A stretch of 64,000 nt of DNA, taken from positions 2,790,001-2,854,000 of the forward strand of contig CM066294.1 of assembly GCA_033816765.1 (NCBI GenBank), written 5' to 3'. The notes under the pieces are model-generated. The model worked only from the letters and a program-made list of their open reading frames with translations. It had not been told where the DNA came from and did not search any database. A program made the translations under genes and the position numbers. Positions 53,570 through 63,500 of the stretch are shown here, piece after piece (within the stretch, counting starts at the first letter, position 1; each line of letters opens with the position of its first letter). Source of the DNA: Nothopassalora personata. Taxonomy: Eukaryota; Ascomycota; Dothideomycetes; Mycosphaerellales; Mycosphaerellaceae.

Positions 53570-55756
53570 ATGGTGCGTCAGAATGGACGCCAGTCGCTGC
53601 TGGCAATGCGACCAGTGGTGCAACGCGAGTCGGTGCTCAACACACAGACTCAAGGTCGCGATGCGACGCAAGAGCAAGAACAAGACCGCCAGTATCAGAA
53701 GATGATTGAACTAGGCAAGCCCGTCACTGATCCACAGCCATACCTCAACATCAGCGATTTCCTACACGACGACGAGATCATCGAGGAAGAAGGCAAGGAG
53801 GCTATGGTAGCCGTGGACTACATGGACGATGCAGCGACGGACGAAGCAGAAGAGGGAGCCGAGGAAGCACAACAAGTCGCGAAGACCTATCGAGCGACAC
53901 TCAAGTCCCTCACTCAACTCGATATCGAGAAGTTCGAGAAGCTGTACGGCAGCGACGTTTCCGCACCTCCCGCCATCCACTTCATCCTCCGCCGCGGCGA
54001 ACAGGAATACCGCAACGTCTCGAAGCTTGCAGAGATGTTGTACACGAGCTGTCACCAGAGCCAAGAATATGGAGACAAAGTTCAGAAGGAACTCGACAAG
54101 GTTCAAAAGGATCTCGGGGATGCGAAGAAGCAGGTGTCGGACTTGGACAAGTTACTGAAGGCCTCCGATGCCCAGCAAAAGGACCTGCGCGACCACCTGG
54201 CTAAAGTCACCGCCGATCGTGACACCGCCAGCGCTGAGCGCGACACAGTTATCAAGGACCTGGACACCGTCAAGATCGAACTCGATGCACTTAAGGCCCT
54301 GCCCATTCCAACTGACTCCCAGAAAGCGTACGAGCATGCCAAGCAAGCAATGGTCTGGGTCAAGGAGCGAGAGGCTCGCATTGGAGAGCTGGAGCGTGAA
54401 GTGGACAACTACGAAGAAGCCGTTGCCGATCACGAGCGCGACATCCAAGCCCTTCGCAACGCGCATGCTAAGGAGCTCGAAGCAGCCGAGCAGCGTGGGC
54501 GCACCGAAGCACGAGGCAAGGATCGTCGCTCCTCGCTCTCACGTTCCATCTCTCGTCGACGTGCTGGAAGAGAGCCATCACCGCCGAAGGACCAAGGCAG
54601 GACTGGCAAGCAGTCCAGCGGCGGAGACTCATCCGATGAGTCAGGTGAAGAGGTTAGCAAGAAGGACAGGGCTGGCAAGCAGCGCAAGAGCAGGAAGCCG
54701 AGATACGATCCGGATAGCAGTGACAGCAGCAGCAGCAGTAGCAGCGACGAGTCCTCAGACGATGACCGCCGCGCTCGCCGCCGCAAGTCCAAGAAGACCA
54801 AGAAGGTCACCAAGATCAACTTCAACAACATCCTGGACATCGACGAGTCACTCGATCGTCCTTGGAAGACGGACCGAAGTGTCGAAGGCCCCAAGCATAA
54901 GTTTCAAGGCGACCTCAGCAAGGAAGGCGACCTGAAGGGACCATCGCTTGAGAAGTGGCTCAGCGCACTGGAGACCAAGCTCGCCGCCACCACGTTCCGT
55001 GACAAGGATGCCGTGCTCAAGTTCATACTGGATTACACCGACGGAGGCGCTTGGGCGCTGCTCAACCCGAAGGTTCCATCCATCGCAGGCATCATGAGCG
55101 GAAGCGAGCGCCCGTATTCATCAGTCAACAAGATGATGAAGTCCCTCATCGAGTGGTACGGCGATCGCAACCCCGTCGGCCGCGCTCGCGACAACATGGC
55201 TGTGTTGAAGCAGCCAGAGGACAACTCCAAGGACTCCTTCGCCGAACTCTACCGCGAGTGGAGCCGTTATGCCAACTTGATGCGCATGACCGGAGAAGAC
55301 GCTATGGACAACCTCATGCGCAAGCTCAACTACCGCTATCTGATCCGCTATCAGCAAGCAAACCCTAAGACCCTCAGCGAAGCAGTCGATGCCCTGTTCA
55401 AGGCTGAGGAGGATTTCAAGGTCGCCGAGACTCTTCACCCGAAGAAGAAGTCTACGGCCAAGAAGGACGACAAGAAGGACGACAAGAAGGACGACAAGCC
55501 CAACGGCACCACTCCAGCCGGATCTGGCGGAGGCGGCTCAAAGAATCGCCGCAAGGTGGACCGCCTGCCATGGGACTCTCGCCCAGCTGAGTTCAAGCAC
55601 CTCACTCTTCTTGACGACGCTGAGACTGAGCGTTGCATGAAGGAGAGACTGTGCAAGAAGTGCCGCAAGCCAGGTCACCAGCTGACCGACAAGGAGTGTG
55701 AGCTCTGGAACTACCAGATGCCACCGCGCCCGACTACCCAGTCGGAAAAAGCCTAG
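53570..55756 (+). CDS. gag: Chromovirus Gag polyprotein
   Basis: From the first ATG at 53,570 the product has 728 residues, longer than most chromovirus Gags. An acidic N-terminus leads to a coiled coil of about 135 residues (around residues 170-305; KVQKELDKVQKDLGDAKKQV). A serine/arginine- and acid-rich linker (DSSDSSSSSSSDESSDDDRR) follows, then the capsid-like retrotransposon Gag domain at about 430-620 (SLEKWLSALETKLAATTF; SFAELYREWSRYANLMRM). A KKDD repeat precedes a zinc knuckle at about 695-710 (CKKCRKPGHQLTDKEC). The frame is open further upstream from a non-ATG codon. It ends at TAG 55,754-55,756, overlapping the open pol frame by 55 bases. Confidence 0.88.
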   Translation: MVRQNGRQSLLAMRPVVQRESVLNTQTQGRDATQEQEQDRQYQKMIELGKPVTDPQPYLNISDFLHDDEIIEEEGKEAMVAVDYMDDAATDEAEEGAEEAQQVAKTYRATLKSLTQLDIEKFEKLYGSDVSAPPAIHFILRRGEQEYRNVSKLAEMLYTSCHQSQEYGDKVQKELDKVQKDLGDAKKQVSDLDKLLKASDAQQKDLRDHLAKVTADRDTASAERDTVIKDLDTVKIELDALKALPIPTDSQKAYEHAKQAMVWVKEREARIGELEREVDNYEEAVADHERDIQALRNAHAKELEAAEQRGRTEARGKDRRSSLSRSISRRRAGREPSPPKDQGRTGKQSSGGDSSDESGEEVSKKDRAGKQRKSRKPRYDPDSSDSSSSSSSDESSDDDRRARRRKSKKTKKVTKINFNNILDIDESLDRPWKTDRSVEGPKHKFQGDLSKEGDLKGPSLEKWLSALETKLAATTFRDKDAVLKFILDYTDGGAWALLNPKVPSIAGIMSGSERPYSSVNKMMKSLIEWYGDRNPVGRARDNMAVLKQPEDNSKDSFAELYREWSRYANLMRMTGEDAMDNLMRKLNYRYLIRYQQANPKTLSEAVDALFKAEEDFKVAETLHPKKKSTAKKDDKKDDKKDDKPNGTTPAGSGGGGSKNRRKVDRLPWDSRPAEFKHLTLLDDAETERCMKERLCKKCRKPGHQLTDKECELWNYQMPPRPTTQSEKA

Positions 55757-55764
55757 TCCACTCG

Positions 55765-58700
55765 TTGAGCGCAACAACCAGTGGACTGGATACGAACACG
55801 TCAACGTCAAGGCCGAAGTCAGAAGGGATTGGGGAAGGTGATCTCAGAATATCATCCCATTCCTTACGAATGGTGCACATAGAGCACAACCCTGTAATAG
55901 GATCACACCTAGTGGTGCCTTGCACAGCGAATGGAAAATATGCATTCTCATTCCTTGATGACGGAGCCAATTCAAACTACGTTGACATCGTATATGCGCG
56001 AAAGAATGACCTGCCACTCTCGAAGCTGGACAGCCCATTGGCACTGGGCCTCGCCGACATGTCCACTGCAAAGGAAATGATCGAATACCGTACGGAGCTC
56101 ACCCTGGAGATCAACGGGCACTCCGAAGTGATCAATGCCTGGCTCACCAACCTCGAATACGACATCGTCTTGGGGAGACCATGGCACGACAAGCATCAAC
56201 CAGGCCTGCATTATGAGTCCGGCACTATGACGCTCGATTCTCAACACTGCAAGGACAACTGCCTGTCCGGAAAGGAAGCGACGTGGGTGCAGTCAGTCAA
56301 TGATCAAGACCAGAACCCAGTCCTTACGTTCCAGACCCACGAGGAGCTTCCTAGCAAGTACCGCTCGGCAACCGTGGAAGAAGATGACGAAGGAGATGTC
56401 ACTTGGCAGCACGCCCGTCTGCCACTGCCGGCTGACGGCGAAGACACCATCAAGCGCATGACAACGCGCGGCCCTGGAAAAGTTCGCCGGGCTGCTAAGA
56501 GACTCGAAGCAAAGGAAGCAAAGGCCGCTGTGGCAGCAGCAGTAGCAGCAGCTGCCGAAGCCGCAGCTCAACAAGCAGAAGAGCCTAAGAAGAACATCGA
56601 CATCAAAGAAGTCAATGCAGACTACTTCGTGCGCCTCGCCAAGCAAAAGGGCGCGCAAGTTCACCTGATGTATGTCTATGACCCCAAGGTGGAGCAGCAG
56701 CGAGCGGGCGACTCGCTTGCCGCTTGCGCCATGACGGCGCACAACATGAAGACAGTTGCTGGAGGCAACTGTAAGATGCTGTCAGACGAAAAGACGATCT
56801 CAAGGCTGAACGCGCGTGCCGCTGCATTCATACCAGCATCAGAACGTGTAGCCCCAACACTCCGTTCCTGCAAGATGCACGCACAAGCAGACGTGGACAA
56901 GTTCATGAAAGTCAACGACCAAGAGATCGATCCAAAGGACCACCTTATGCCAACATACCACGAGTTCGCTGATTGCTTCTCGAAGAAGGCTTCAGAAGAG
57001 CTTCCGCCACACCGGCCTGGGATTGACCATGAGATCAAGCTGAAACCCGATGCCGTGCCACCCTTCAAGCGACCATACCGCATGTCTAAGCAAGAAGACG
57101 AGATCATCAAGCACTGGACTGACGAACAGATCGCCCAAGGCAAGATCCGCAAGAATGAAGGCCGCGCCGATGCTGCATCTCCGTGCCTTATCGTCAAGAA
57201 GCCAGGAGGTGGGTTGAGAGTATGCGTTGATTACAGAGCCCTCAATGCACTTACCATCAAGTCAAGATACCCTATTCCCCTGATGCAGGACACCTTGAAC
57301 CGCATCGCAGGAAAGAAGTGGTTTACGAAGCTAGATGTGATTGCAGCATTCAACCGCATCCGCATCGCAAAGGGGCATGAGTGGATGACAGCGTTCACTA
57401 CCCGTTATGGGCAGTTCGAATGTCTAGTCATGCCATTCGGCCTATGCAACGCCCCAGGAACGTTCCAAGCTTATGTGAACGACACGCTACGGGAGTTCCT
57501 AGATGACTTTGCATCAGCCTATCTAGATGATATCCTCATCTTTAGCGACACGCTTGAAGAGCACATTGGACATGTGAAGAAGGTGCTAGGGCGCTGCAGA
57601 GACGCAGGCCTGCAACTTGATATCAAGAAGTGTGAATTCCACACCCAATCGACCAAGTACCTTGGCCTTATTATTGGCAAGGACGGCATCTCCATGTGCC
57701 CGGAGAAGGTGAGAGCAGTGCAAGAATGGGAAACACCTCGTAATGTCACGGATGTGCTTGCATTCAACGGATTCGCTGGCTTCTATCGACGATTCATCAA
57801 GAACTACAGCAAGATAACACTGCCGCTTACCCGCCTCACCAAGAAAGACGTGCCATGGCAATGGACGGCAGAGTGCCAAGCAGCGTTCGACGGCCTCAAG
57901 AAAGCATTCACCGATGCAGAAGGAGAAATCCTCGCAGTCTTCCAGCATGGGCTGGAGACAGTGCTTGAGACTGACGCTTCGGACTTCGTCACCGCAGCGG
58001 TCCTCTCCCAACGTCATAATGGCATCTTGAGACCAGTGGCATATCTGTCTAAGAAGATGTCACCCCAGGAATGCAACTACGACATCTATGACAAAGAGTT
58101 GCTCGCTATTGTCAAAGCGTTCGAAGAATGGCGTCCTGAGCTGGCAGCAGGTGACATCGATGACAAGGACTGCGTGGGCAGCGATTGCGAGAACTTCCTG
58201 GCCGACCCAAGTGGCAAGCCAGTGCTCGTCTACTCAGACCACAAGAACCTTGAGTACTTCATGACCACGAAGGAACTCAACCGGCGCCAAGCACGCTGGG
58301 CAGAATTCCTATCGCAATTCCACTTCAAGATCATCTACAGACCAGGAGTGCAGGGAGGCAAGCCCGATAGCCTTACCCGCCGCTCACAAGATGCGATACG
58401 CAAGGACGAGGATGATCCCCGGCACACGCAGCAGCATCGCGTGTTGCTAGGACCCGAATTGTTTATGCCGAACTTGTTAGCCAGCAGAATCCTACAACTC
58501 GCGGCATCGGAAGCCACCGGCGTTGTGGATGAGGACCTACAACGCGACATCCGATCCCTATACGAACAGCAAGAACCACAAGAGGCCCTGCAACAGCTGG
58601 CAGCTGGCGACAAGGTGAAGATGCTCCACAGGCACAAGATCGACCCTAAGCACGCGATGGCAGTAGATGGAATGATCTACGTCAAGAACAGAGAAGGTGG

Positions 58701-60534
58701 CTACAGCCTGTATGTCCCAGAACCAGCTGAAGATGATGAAGGCAACACGGTGTATGCCCGCATAGTGAAAGCATTTCACGACGCCCCAGCCGCAGGTCAC
58801 CCAGGAAAGACTAAGACCAACACCCTATTGAAACGCCACTATATCTGGCCAGGCATGACACGCTTCATACGCGAGTTCTGCAAAGGATGCACGACGTGCA
58901 CAAACGTGAACCCAGTGCAGGATGCCGAACACGGATTGCTAGCACCGTTGCCAGTGCCACTCGACACATGGGACGACATCGCAATGGACTTCGTAGTCGA
59001 GCTGCCCGAAGCACGCTGCACCGCAGATGGGCAGAAGTACAAAAACGTTCTCACAGTGACAGACCGCCTGAGTAAGGAGCGGCATCTGATCCCAGTGCTC
59101 AACATGAGCGCAGAGTACATTGCGTTCATCTACCTCAAGTACGTGTTCAGCCGCCATGGGCTGCCTAAGTCGATCGTTACAGACAGAGGACCCCAATGGC
59201 TTTCCGCATTCTGGAAGCGCCTATGCCAGCTACTAGGCATCAAGCGCAAGCTGTCAACGGGCTACCACCCCCAAACAGATGGGCAAAGCGAGATCACGAA
59301 CAAGGCCATGGAGAAGTACCTGCGCACGTATACCAACTATGCCCAGGACGACTGGCCGGATTGGCTGCCTCTAGCAGAGTTCACTGCGAACGACCACGTG
59401 TCAGAATCTACCGGATTCTCCCCATTCATGGCAACGCTAGGCAAGAACCCGAGGTATTCAGACGCAGAAGTCATGCTGCCGCTGGAACTCATGCCACACA
59501 AGCAACGCCTCGATGCACAATCGGCGACTGCATTCGGAGCCCGGATGAATGAACTCAGGCAGGCACTCAGAGACGCCATGCAAATGGCGCAAGATACACA
59601 AGCGGAGTATGCCAACCGACGCAGGACCATAGCACCAGCATACAAGTTAGGCGACATGGTGCACATTAGCACCAAGAACTGGCACACCACACGCCCGTCT
59701 GAGAAACTGGACTACAAGTATGCGGGTCCTTACCCGATCAAGGAAGTGCTGCCACACGACACATATCGAGTCGCATTGCCAGACTCACTGAGCAACCTGT
59801 ATGACGGGTTCCACGCCAATTACTTGCGACCAGGCTACGACCCAGTCACAGGACAAGTCGTCCCTCCGCCTCCGCCAATCGAGGTGGAGGACGAAGATGG
59901 GTCTCACCAGGAATGGCACGTGGAGAAAGTCGTGGACTCGCACAGGTCGCTGCCGCCAGGGCGTGCGCCAGCAGGAGGAAAGGTCCCAATCTACAAGTAC
60001 TGCGTGAAGTGGGTAGGTGATAACGAGCTAACTTGGGAGCCCGCAGAGACTATGATTGCAACAGCAGCCGCCTCTGTCGCCGACTTCCATCACAACCACC
60101 CTACGGCCCCTAGACCAGCCGGCTTCACACCACCGCTAGGATGGATTGCGAATGAGGAAGCACCATCTGATGACGCGGGCACCCTCAGTGCTGCGATGAT
60201 TACGTCCAACCCAGTAACCGCAGGAGGGCCACGCGAATTGATCGCGCAGGTGCCTGTGGCTCTTCTGGCAGAAGACAACGGCTCGTATGAAGATGATGAC
60301 CCGCCAGGCATGGCACCAACAAAGGTAACCGATGACTGTGACCGAAGCGACAAGCGAAATGGACATCAAACTTCCCTTGACACGGTGCACAGGAGTGACC
60401 GTTTTGAAGGGGGGGGTGGTGTGACGGCCCATGGCCGCACAGCGAGTGAACGTGGCGAGTTACGTGACCGGGCCCGGGCCGACCCGCGTGCCTCGGCTTG
60501 TATATTAACTTCTCGCGCCTCGCGCACCTCTTAG
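55765..60534 (+). CDS. pol: Chromovirus Pol polyprotein (PR-RT-RNase H-IN-chromodomain)
   Basis: The pol frame is open from 55,702, one base back relative to gag, so it is probably made as a Gag-Pol fusion by -1 frameshifting at AAAAA near 55,745. The first in-frame ATG is only at 55,870. Numbering from 55,765: protease FLDDGANSNYVD near 65 and LGRPWHD near 135; RT from about 484 (LRVCVDYRALNALTIKSRYP) with catalytic YLDD at 586; RNase H near 735 (LETDASDFVTAAVLSQ). The integrase has an H-H-C-C zinc finger (HPGKTKT...CKGCTTC) and a D-D-E triad near 1075, 1140 and 1176 with D-x35-E spacing. A GPY/F-like segment (AGPYPIKEVLPHDTYRV) and a chromodomain near 1383-1445 (EWHVEKVVDS; YKYCVKWVGDNELTWEP) follow. 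The stop lies inside the 3' LTR. Confidence 0.92.
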   Translation: MSATTSGLDTNTSTSRPKSEGIGEGDLRISSHSLRMVHIEHNPVIGSHLVVPCTANGKYAFSFLDDGANSNYVDIVYARKNDLPLSKLDSPLALGLADMSTAKEMIEYRTELTLEINGHSEVINAWLTNLEYDIVLGRPWHDKHQPGLHYESGTMTLDSQHCKDNCLSGKEATWVQSVNDQDQNPVLTFQTHEELPSKYRSATVEEDDEGDVTWQHARLPLPADGEDTIKRMTTRGPGKVRRAAKRLEAKEAKAAVAAAVAAAAEAAAQQAEEPKKNIDIKEVNADYFVRLAKQKGAQVHLMYVYDPKVEQQRAGDSLAACAMTAHNMKTVAGGNCKMLSDEKTISRLNARAAAFIPASERVAPTLRSCKMHAQADVDKFMKVNDQEIDPKDHLMPTYHEFADCFSKKASEELPPHRPGIDHEIKLKPDAVPPFKRPYRMSKQEDEIIKHWTDEQIAQGKIRKNEGRADAASPCLIVKKPGGGLRVCVDYRALNALTIKSRYPIPLMQDTLNRIAGKKWFTKLDVIAAFNRIRIAKGHEWMTAFTTRYGQFECLVMPFGLCNAPGTFQAYVNDTLREFLDDFASAYLDDILIFSDTLEEHIGHVKKVLGRCRDAGLQLDIKKCEFHTQSTKYLGLIIGKDGISMCPEKVRAVQEWETPRNVTDVLAFNGFAGFYRRFIKNYSKITLPLTRLTKKDVPWQWTAECQAAFDGLKKAFTDAEGEILAVFQHGLETVLETDASDFVTAAVLSQRHNGILRPVAYLSKKMSPQECNYDIYDKELLAIVKAFEEWRPELAAGDIDDKDCVGSDCENFLADPSGKPVLVYSDHKNLEYFMTTKELNRRQARWAEFLSQFHFKIIYRPGVQGGKPDSLTRRSQDAIRKDEDDPRHTQQHRVLLGPELFMPNLLASRILQLAASEATGVVDEDLQRDIRSLYEQQEPQEALQQLAAGDKVKMLHRHKIDPKHAMAVDGMIYVKNREGGYSLYVPEPAEDDEGNTVYARIVKAFHDAPAAGHPGKTKTNTLLKRHYIWPGMTRFIREFCKGCTTCTNVNPVQDAEHGLLAPLPVPLDTWDDIAMDFVVELPEARCTADGQKYKNVLTVTDRLSKERHLIPVLNMSAEYIAFIYLKYVFSRHGLPKSIVTDRGPQWLSAFWKRLCQLLGIKRKLSTGYHPQTDGQSEITNKAMEKYLRTYTNYAQDDWPDWLPLAEFTANDHVSESTGFSPFMATLGKNPRYSDAEVMLPLELMPHKQRLDAQSATAFGARMNELRQALRDAMQMAQDTQAEYANRRRTIAPAYKLGDMVHISTKNWHTTRPSEKLDYKYAGPYPIKEVLPHDTYRVALPDSLSNLYDGFHANYLRPGYDPVTGQVVPPPPPIEVEDEDGSHQEWHVEKVVDSHRSLPPGRAPAGGKVPIYKYCVKWVGDNELTWEPAETMIATAAASVADFHHNHPTAPRPAGFTPPLGWIANEEAPSDDAGTLSAAMITSNPVTAGGPRELIAQVPVALLAEDNGSYEDDDPPGMAPTKVTDDCDRSDKRNGHQTSLDTVHRSDRFEGGGGVTAHGRTASERGELRDRARADPRASACILTSRASRTS
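60406..60419 (+). other. Polypurine tract of chromovirus
   Basis: GAAGGGGGGGGTGG sits immediately before the 3' LTR and would prime plus-strand DNA synthesis. The pol frame runs through it. Confidence 0.85.
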
Positions 60535-60580
60535 ATAGCTTGTCTAACAACTTCGTACTACCTAAGCAGGTGCCCTTACA
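60420..60580 (+). repeat. Chromovirus 3' LTR, 161 bases
   Basis: Identical to the 5' LTR over all 161 bases. It contains the last codons and the stop of pol (TAG at 60,532-60,534). GCTAA follows. Confidence 0.93.
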
Positions 60581-60585
60581 GCTAA
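60581..60585. repeat. Target-site duplication GCTAA, right copy
   Basis: Second copy of the five-base duplication made on chromovirus insertion. The interrupted copia sequence continues after it. Confidence 0.92.
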
Positions 60586-63500
60586 TGTGAGAATAACCTA
60601 GCTTTTAAGCTCACTACTACCTAACTACTATATAGGTAGGGATACCATTATAGCTTAGCTAAAGATAGATTATAAAAGGACCTTAAAGATCCTTAAGGCT
60701 CAAGAGGCTAGATTAAATCCCTCTAAGGCTAAGTATAGTATAGCAGCCACCTAGGTTAGGCCCTTAGGTTAGGTAAGATTACTTTCCTACCTTCTCTATA
60801 AGAAGGACTATCTTATTAAGGACTGCCCTAGTCTCTCTAAGGCAAAGAAGGTCCTTAGATCTTATTCCTAAGCACTATCCTCCTAGAATGCAATATATAT
60901 TAAGAAGAGAAGATCTCTACTACTATCTTTAAGAAGAACACTAAGAGAGAAGTCCTCTATAGAGGAACTTAAGAAAATAGTAAAGAAACTTAGCTCTAAC
61001 ATACTATTACTCTAGAAGAACTAGGCCTAGTCTCCTTCCTCTAAAACAAGGAAGACTAGGAAAGGTTTCTCTACCTAAGAGCTACCTAACTTATACAACT
61101 CATCCTAGAAGACAATGTCTAATAATAATAAGTATAATAAAGTAGCTCACTTAACTATAGAAGTCTAAGGCAAGTTCCCCTTATTAGAGTAGTTACTTAA
61201 TTCTTATACTTTATCCTATATAACTAACTAGAACTGCCTCTTTAGATCTATAACTCCCTTAACAAAGAAGAAATAGATCAAAGTAGGAGGTAGGCATTTA
61301 TTAGCTACTTATATTAGGACTATAGAGATAAGTAGGAGATCTAGCAGGAAAGTTGTTTTAGAAGATGTTCTGCTTATACCTAAGCTAGGGGTAAACCTAG
61401 TTTCTTAGAACTAGTTTAGCAAGTAGTTTAGTGTTTAACCTCCTTTATTTTCTCTTATATCCCCCTCTAGCTAAACTGTTGTCTAGATAAGGCTTCTTAG
61501 GGGGGTTCCATTCATTAATAAGATTTCTCCTCTACTGTAAGAAAGGGCATATTACTTATTATATACACTACTAATAGAGAATGCCTTTATAACTGCTAAA
61601 TTAGAGACTAACCTAAAACAGTAGGAGCTTTAGCATAGAAGATTTGCACACTTTAGGAAGAACTTGCTCTAGAATCTTTATAAGGTAATAGACTTAAAAG
61701 AACCTATTCCTGTTCCTAGGGATAGCTTCCACTAGTGTAGAGTGTGTTCAATAGCAAAGATGAAGAAGTATAAAGGTAAAGTTACTAAGAGAACACCTAA
61801 AAGACTTACCCTTATATCTATTAACATATGTAGTCTACTGCTAACATTAAGGCTAGGGTTTAAATACTAGCTTAAGATTGTTAACAACTTCTCTAGAAAA
61901 AAGTAGACCTATCCTCTTAAGAAAAGAGAAGATGCTCTAGTTGCTCTCTAGAACTAGAAGATTAAGGTAGAGAGGAAATCATTAGTACAGTTAAAAGCAG
62001 TTAGGCTTAATAATGCAAGGGAACTTATTACATTAGTTAAGTAGTAGGAGAAGGATTTAGGAATTAGGCTAGAGTATACTAAGGCATACAACTCGCTCTA
62101 AAATAGACTAGTTAAAAGGTTAATATAAACCTTAGAAGACTCTATAAGGGCAATGCTTAAAGAGGCTAAGATACTAATTGAATTCTAGCCTAAAGCACTA
62201 GAAGCCTAAACCTACATAAGGAACAAACTACTAAATAGTCTAGACTATAATAGGTTCAAGGTTTCACTAGATCAAGTCTTTAATAGCATTAAGCCAACTA
62301 TTAACCATTTAAAGGGTTAGGGATATAAAGCTATTGTCTATATAGACATAAGATCCTAGCCTTAATAGGCAAGAAGTAATAAACTAGTAAATAGAGGTAA
62401 AGAAGCAGTGTTTATTAGATACGTTAAAAACATAGCTAAGGCCTAGCTCTTTTAGGAACTAGACATAAAAGCTGTTAAACAATACATATATGTAGACTTC
62501 TTTAAGGACTAACCTAGAGGTAATATAGATCTTAATGTTACAAAATTGAATCTATTAAGCAATGCACTAGCTAGGAGACCCTTAGGGAGGCTAAGGAAGG
62601 ACATATCCTTAGAGCAACCTATTTATCATTTAATTATTTAGTAGAGTAGCCTAGTAATAGCCTAGCTAAGAAAGTTATTTATATAACTTCCCTAGCCTCT
62701 AAAGAATATAGGGGAATTTTAGAAAATCGATGAGCCAATTAAGATAAGTTTACTAGATCTCTAGGAAAAGAATGTTACTAGGACATAAGTAACTACTCTT
62801 AGATCATCCCTTAGTAAGAGGAGGGCTAACTATAATGTTAAGGGCTATGAATAGAAACAGAAAGCCCTAAGATCTATAGTCCCTATACCTAAACTAGCTA
62901 CTAAAGTAGGAGAAGCAATAGACCTCTTAGAGAACCTTACTGCTTACTACTAAGCTTTCTTTATAGCTATGCAATTAGTGGATAATTCAGTACTATAGGA
63001 TAGTAAATTCCTAGAAGAAGTTAAGGAGATAGCCTTTATAGCAACTATAGAAGTTATTATATATAAGTAAGAGATCCTAATTCTAAAGTTCTATAAGGAT
63101 GCTATAAATAACAAGAAATAGGGACACCTTTAGAAGGAAGCAATCTAGAAGGAGCTAGATGCCCTATAGTGTAACAACACCTAGGAGAATGCTATTCCAC
63201 TAAAAGGAGCAAACTTAGTTACGTTAAGATGGGTCTTTAATGTTAAAAGAAGCATTAGTGGAGCCATTAAAAAGTTCAAGGCTAGGCTAGTTGTAAGGGG
63301 CTTTTTATAGAAGTTTAGTATTAACTTTATAGAGACATTTACGCCTACAGTTAGACAGGACACCCTTAGGGTGTTTATAGCTATTGTGTGTAAGAAGGAT
63401 CTCCATCTTTACTAAGTAGATGTGAACAATACGTTTATAGAAAGCACCCTCTATAAAGACATCTTTATGTTACTACTACTAGGAGTTAAGCTTCTACTAA

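Larger units (their letters stand above)
53180..60580 (+). mobile_element. Intact Ty3/gypsy chromovirus, unaffected by RIP
   Basis: A complete 7,401-base LTR retrotransposon. It has identical 161-base LTRs, a GCTAA target duplication, a self-complementary primer binding site, a gag ORF, a pol ORF in the -1 frame, and a polypurine tract. Pol order is protease, RT, RNase H, integrase, GPY/F-like segment and chromodomain, which places it in the chromoviruses. Base composition is balanced and CA/TG are abundant, unlike the surrounding RIP-mutated DNA. Identical LTRs and open frames mean the insertion is recent, and the copy could be mobile. Confidence 0.95.
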
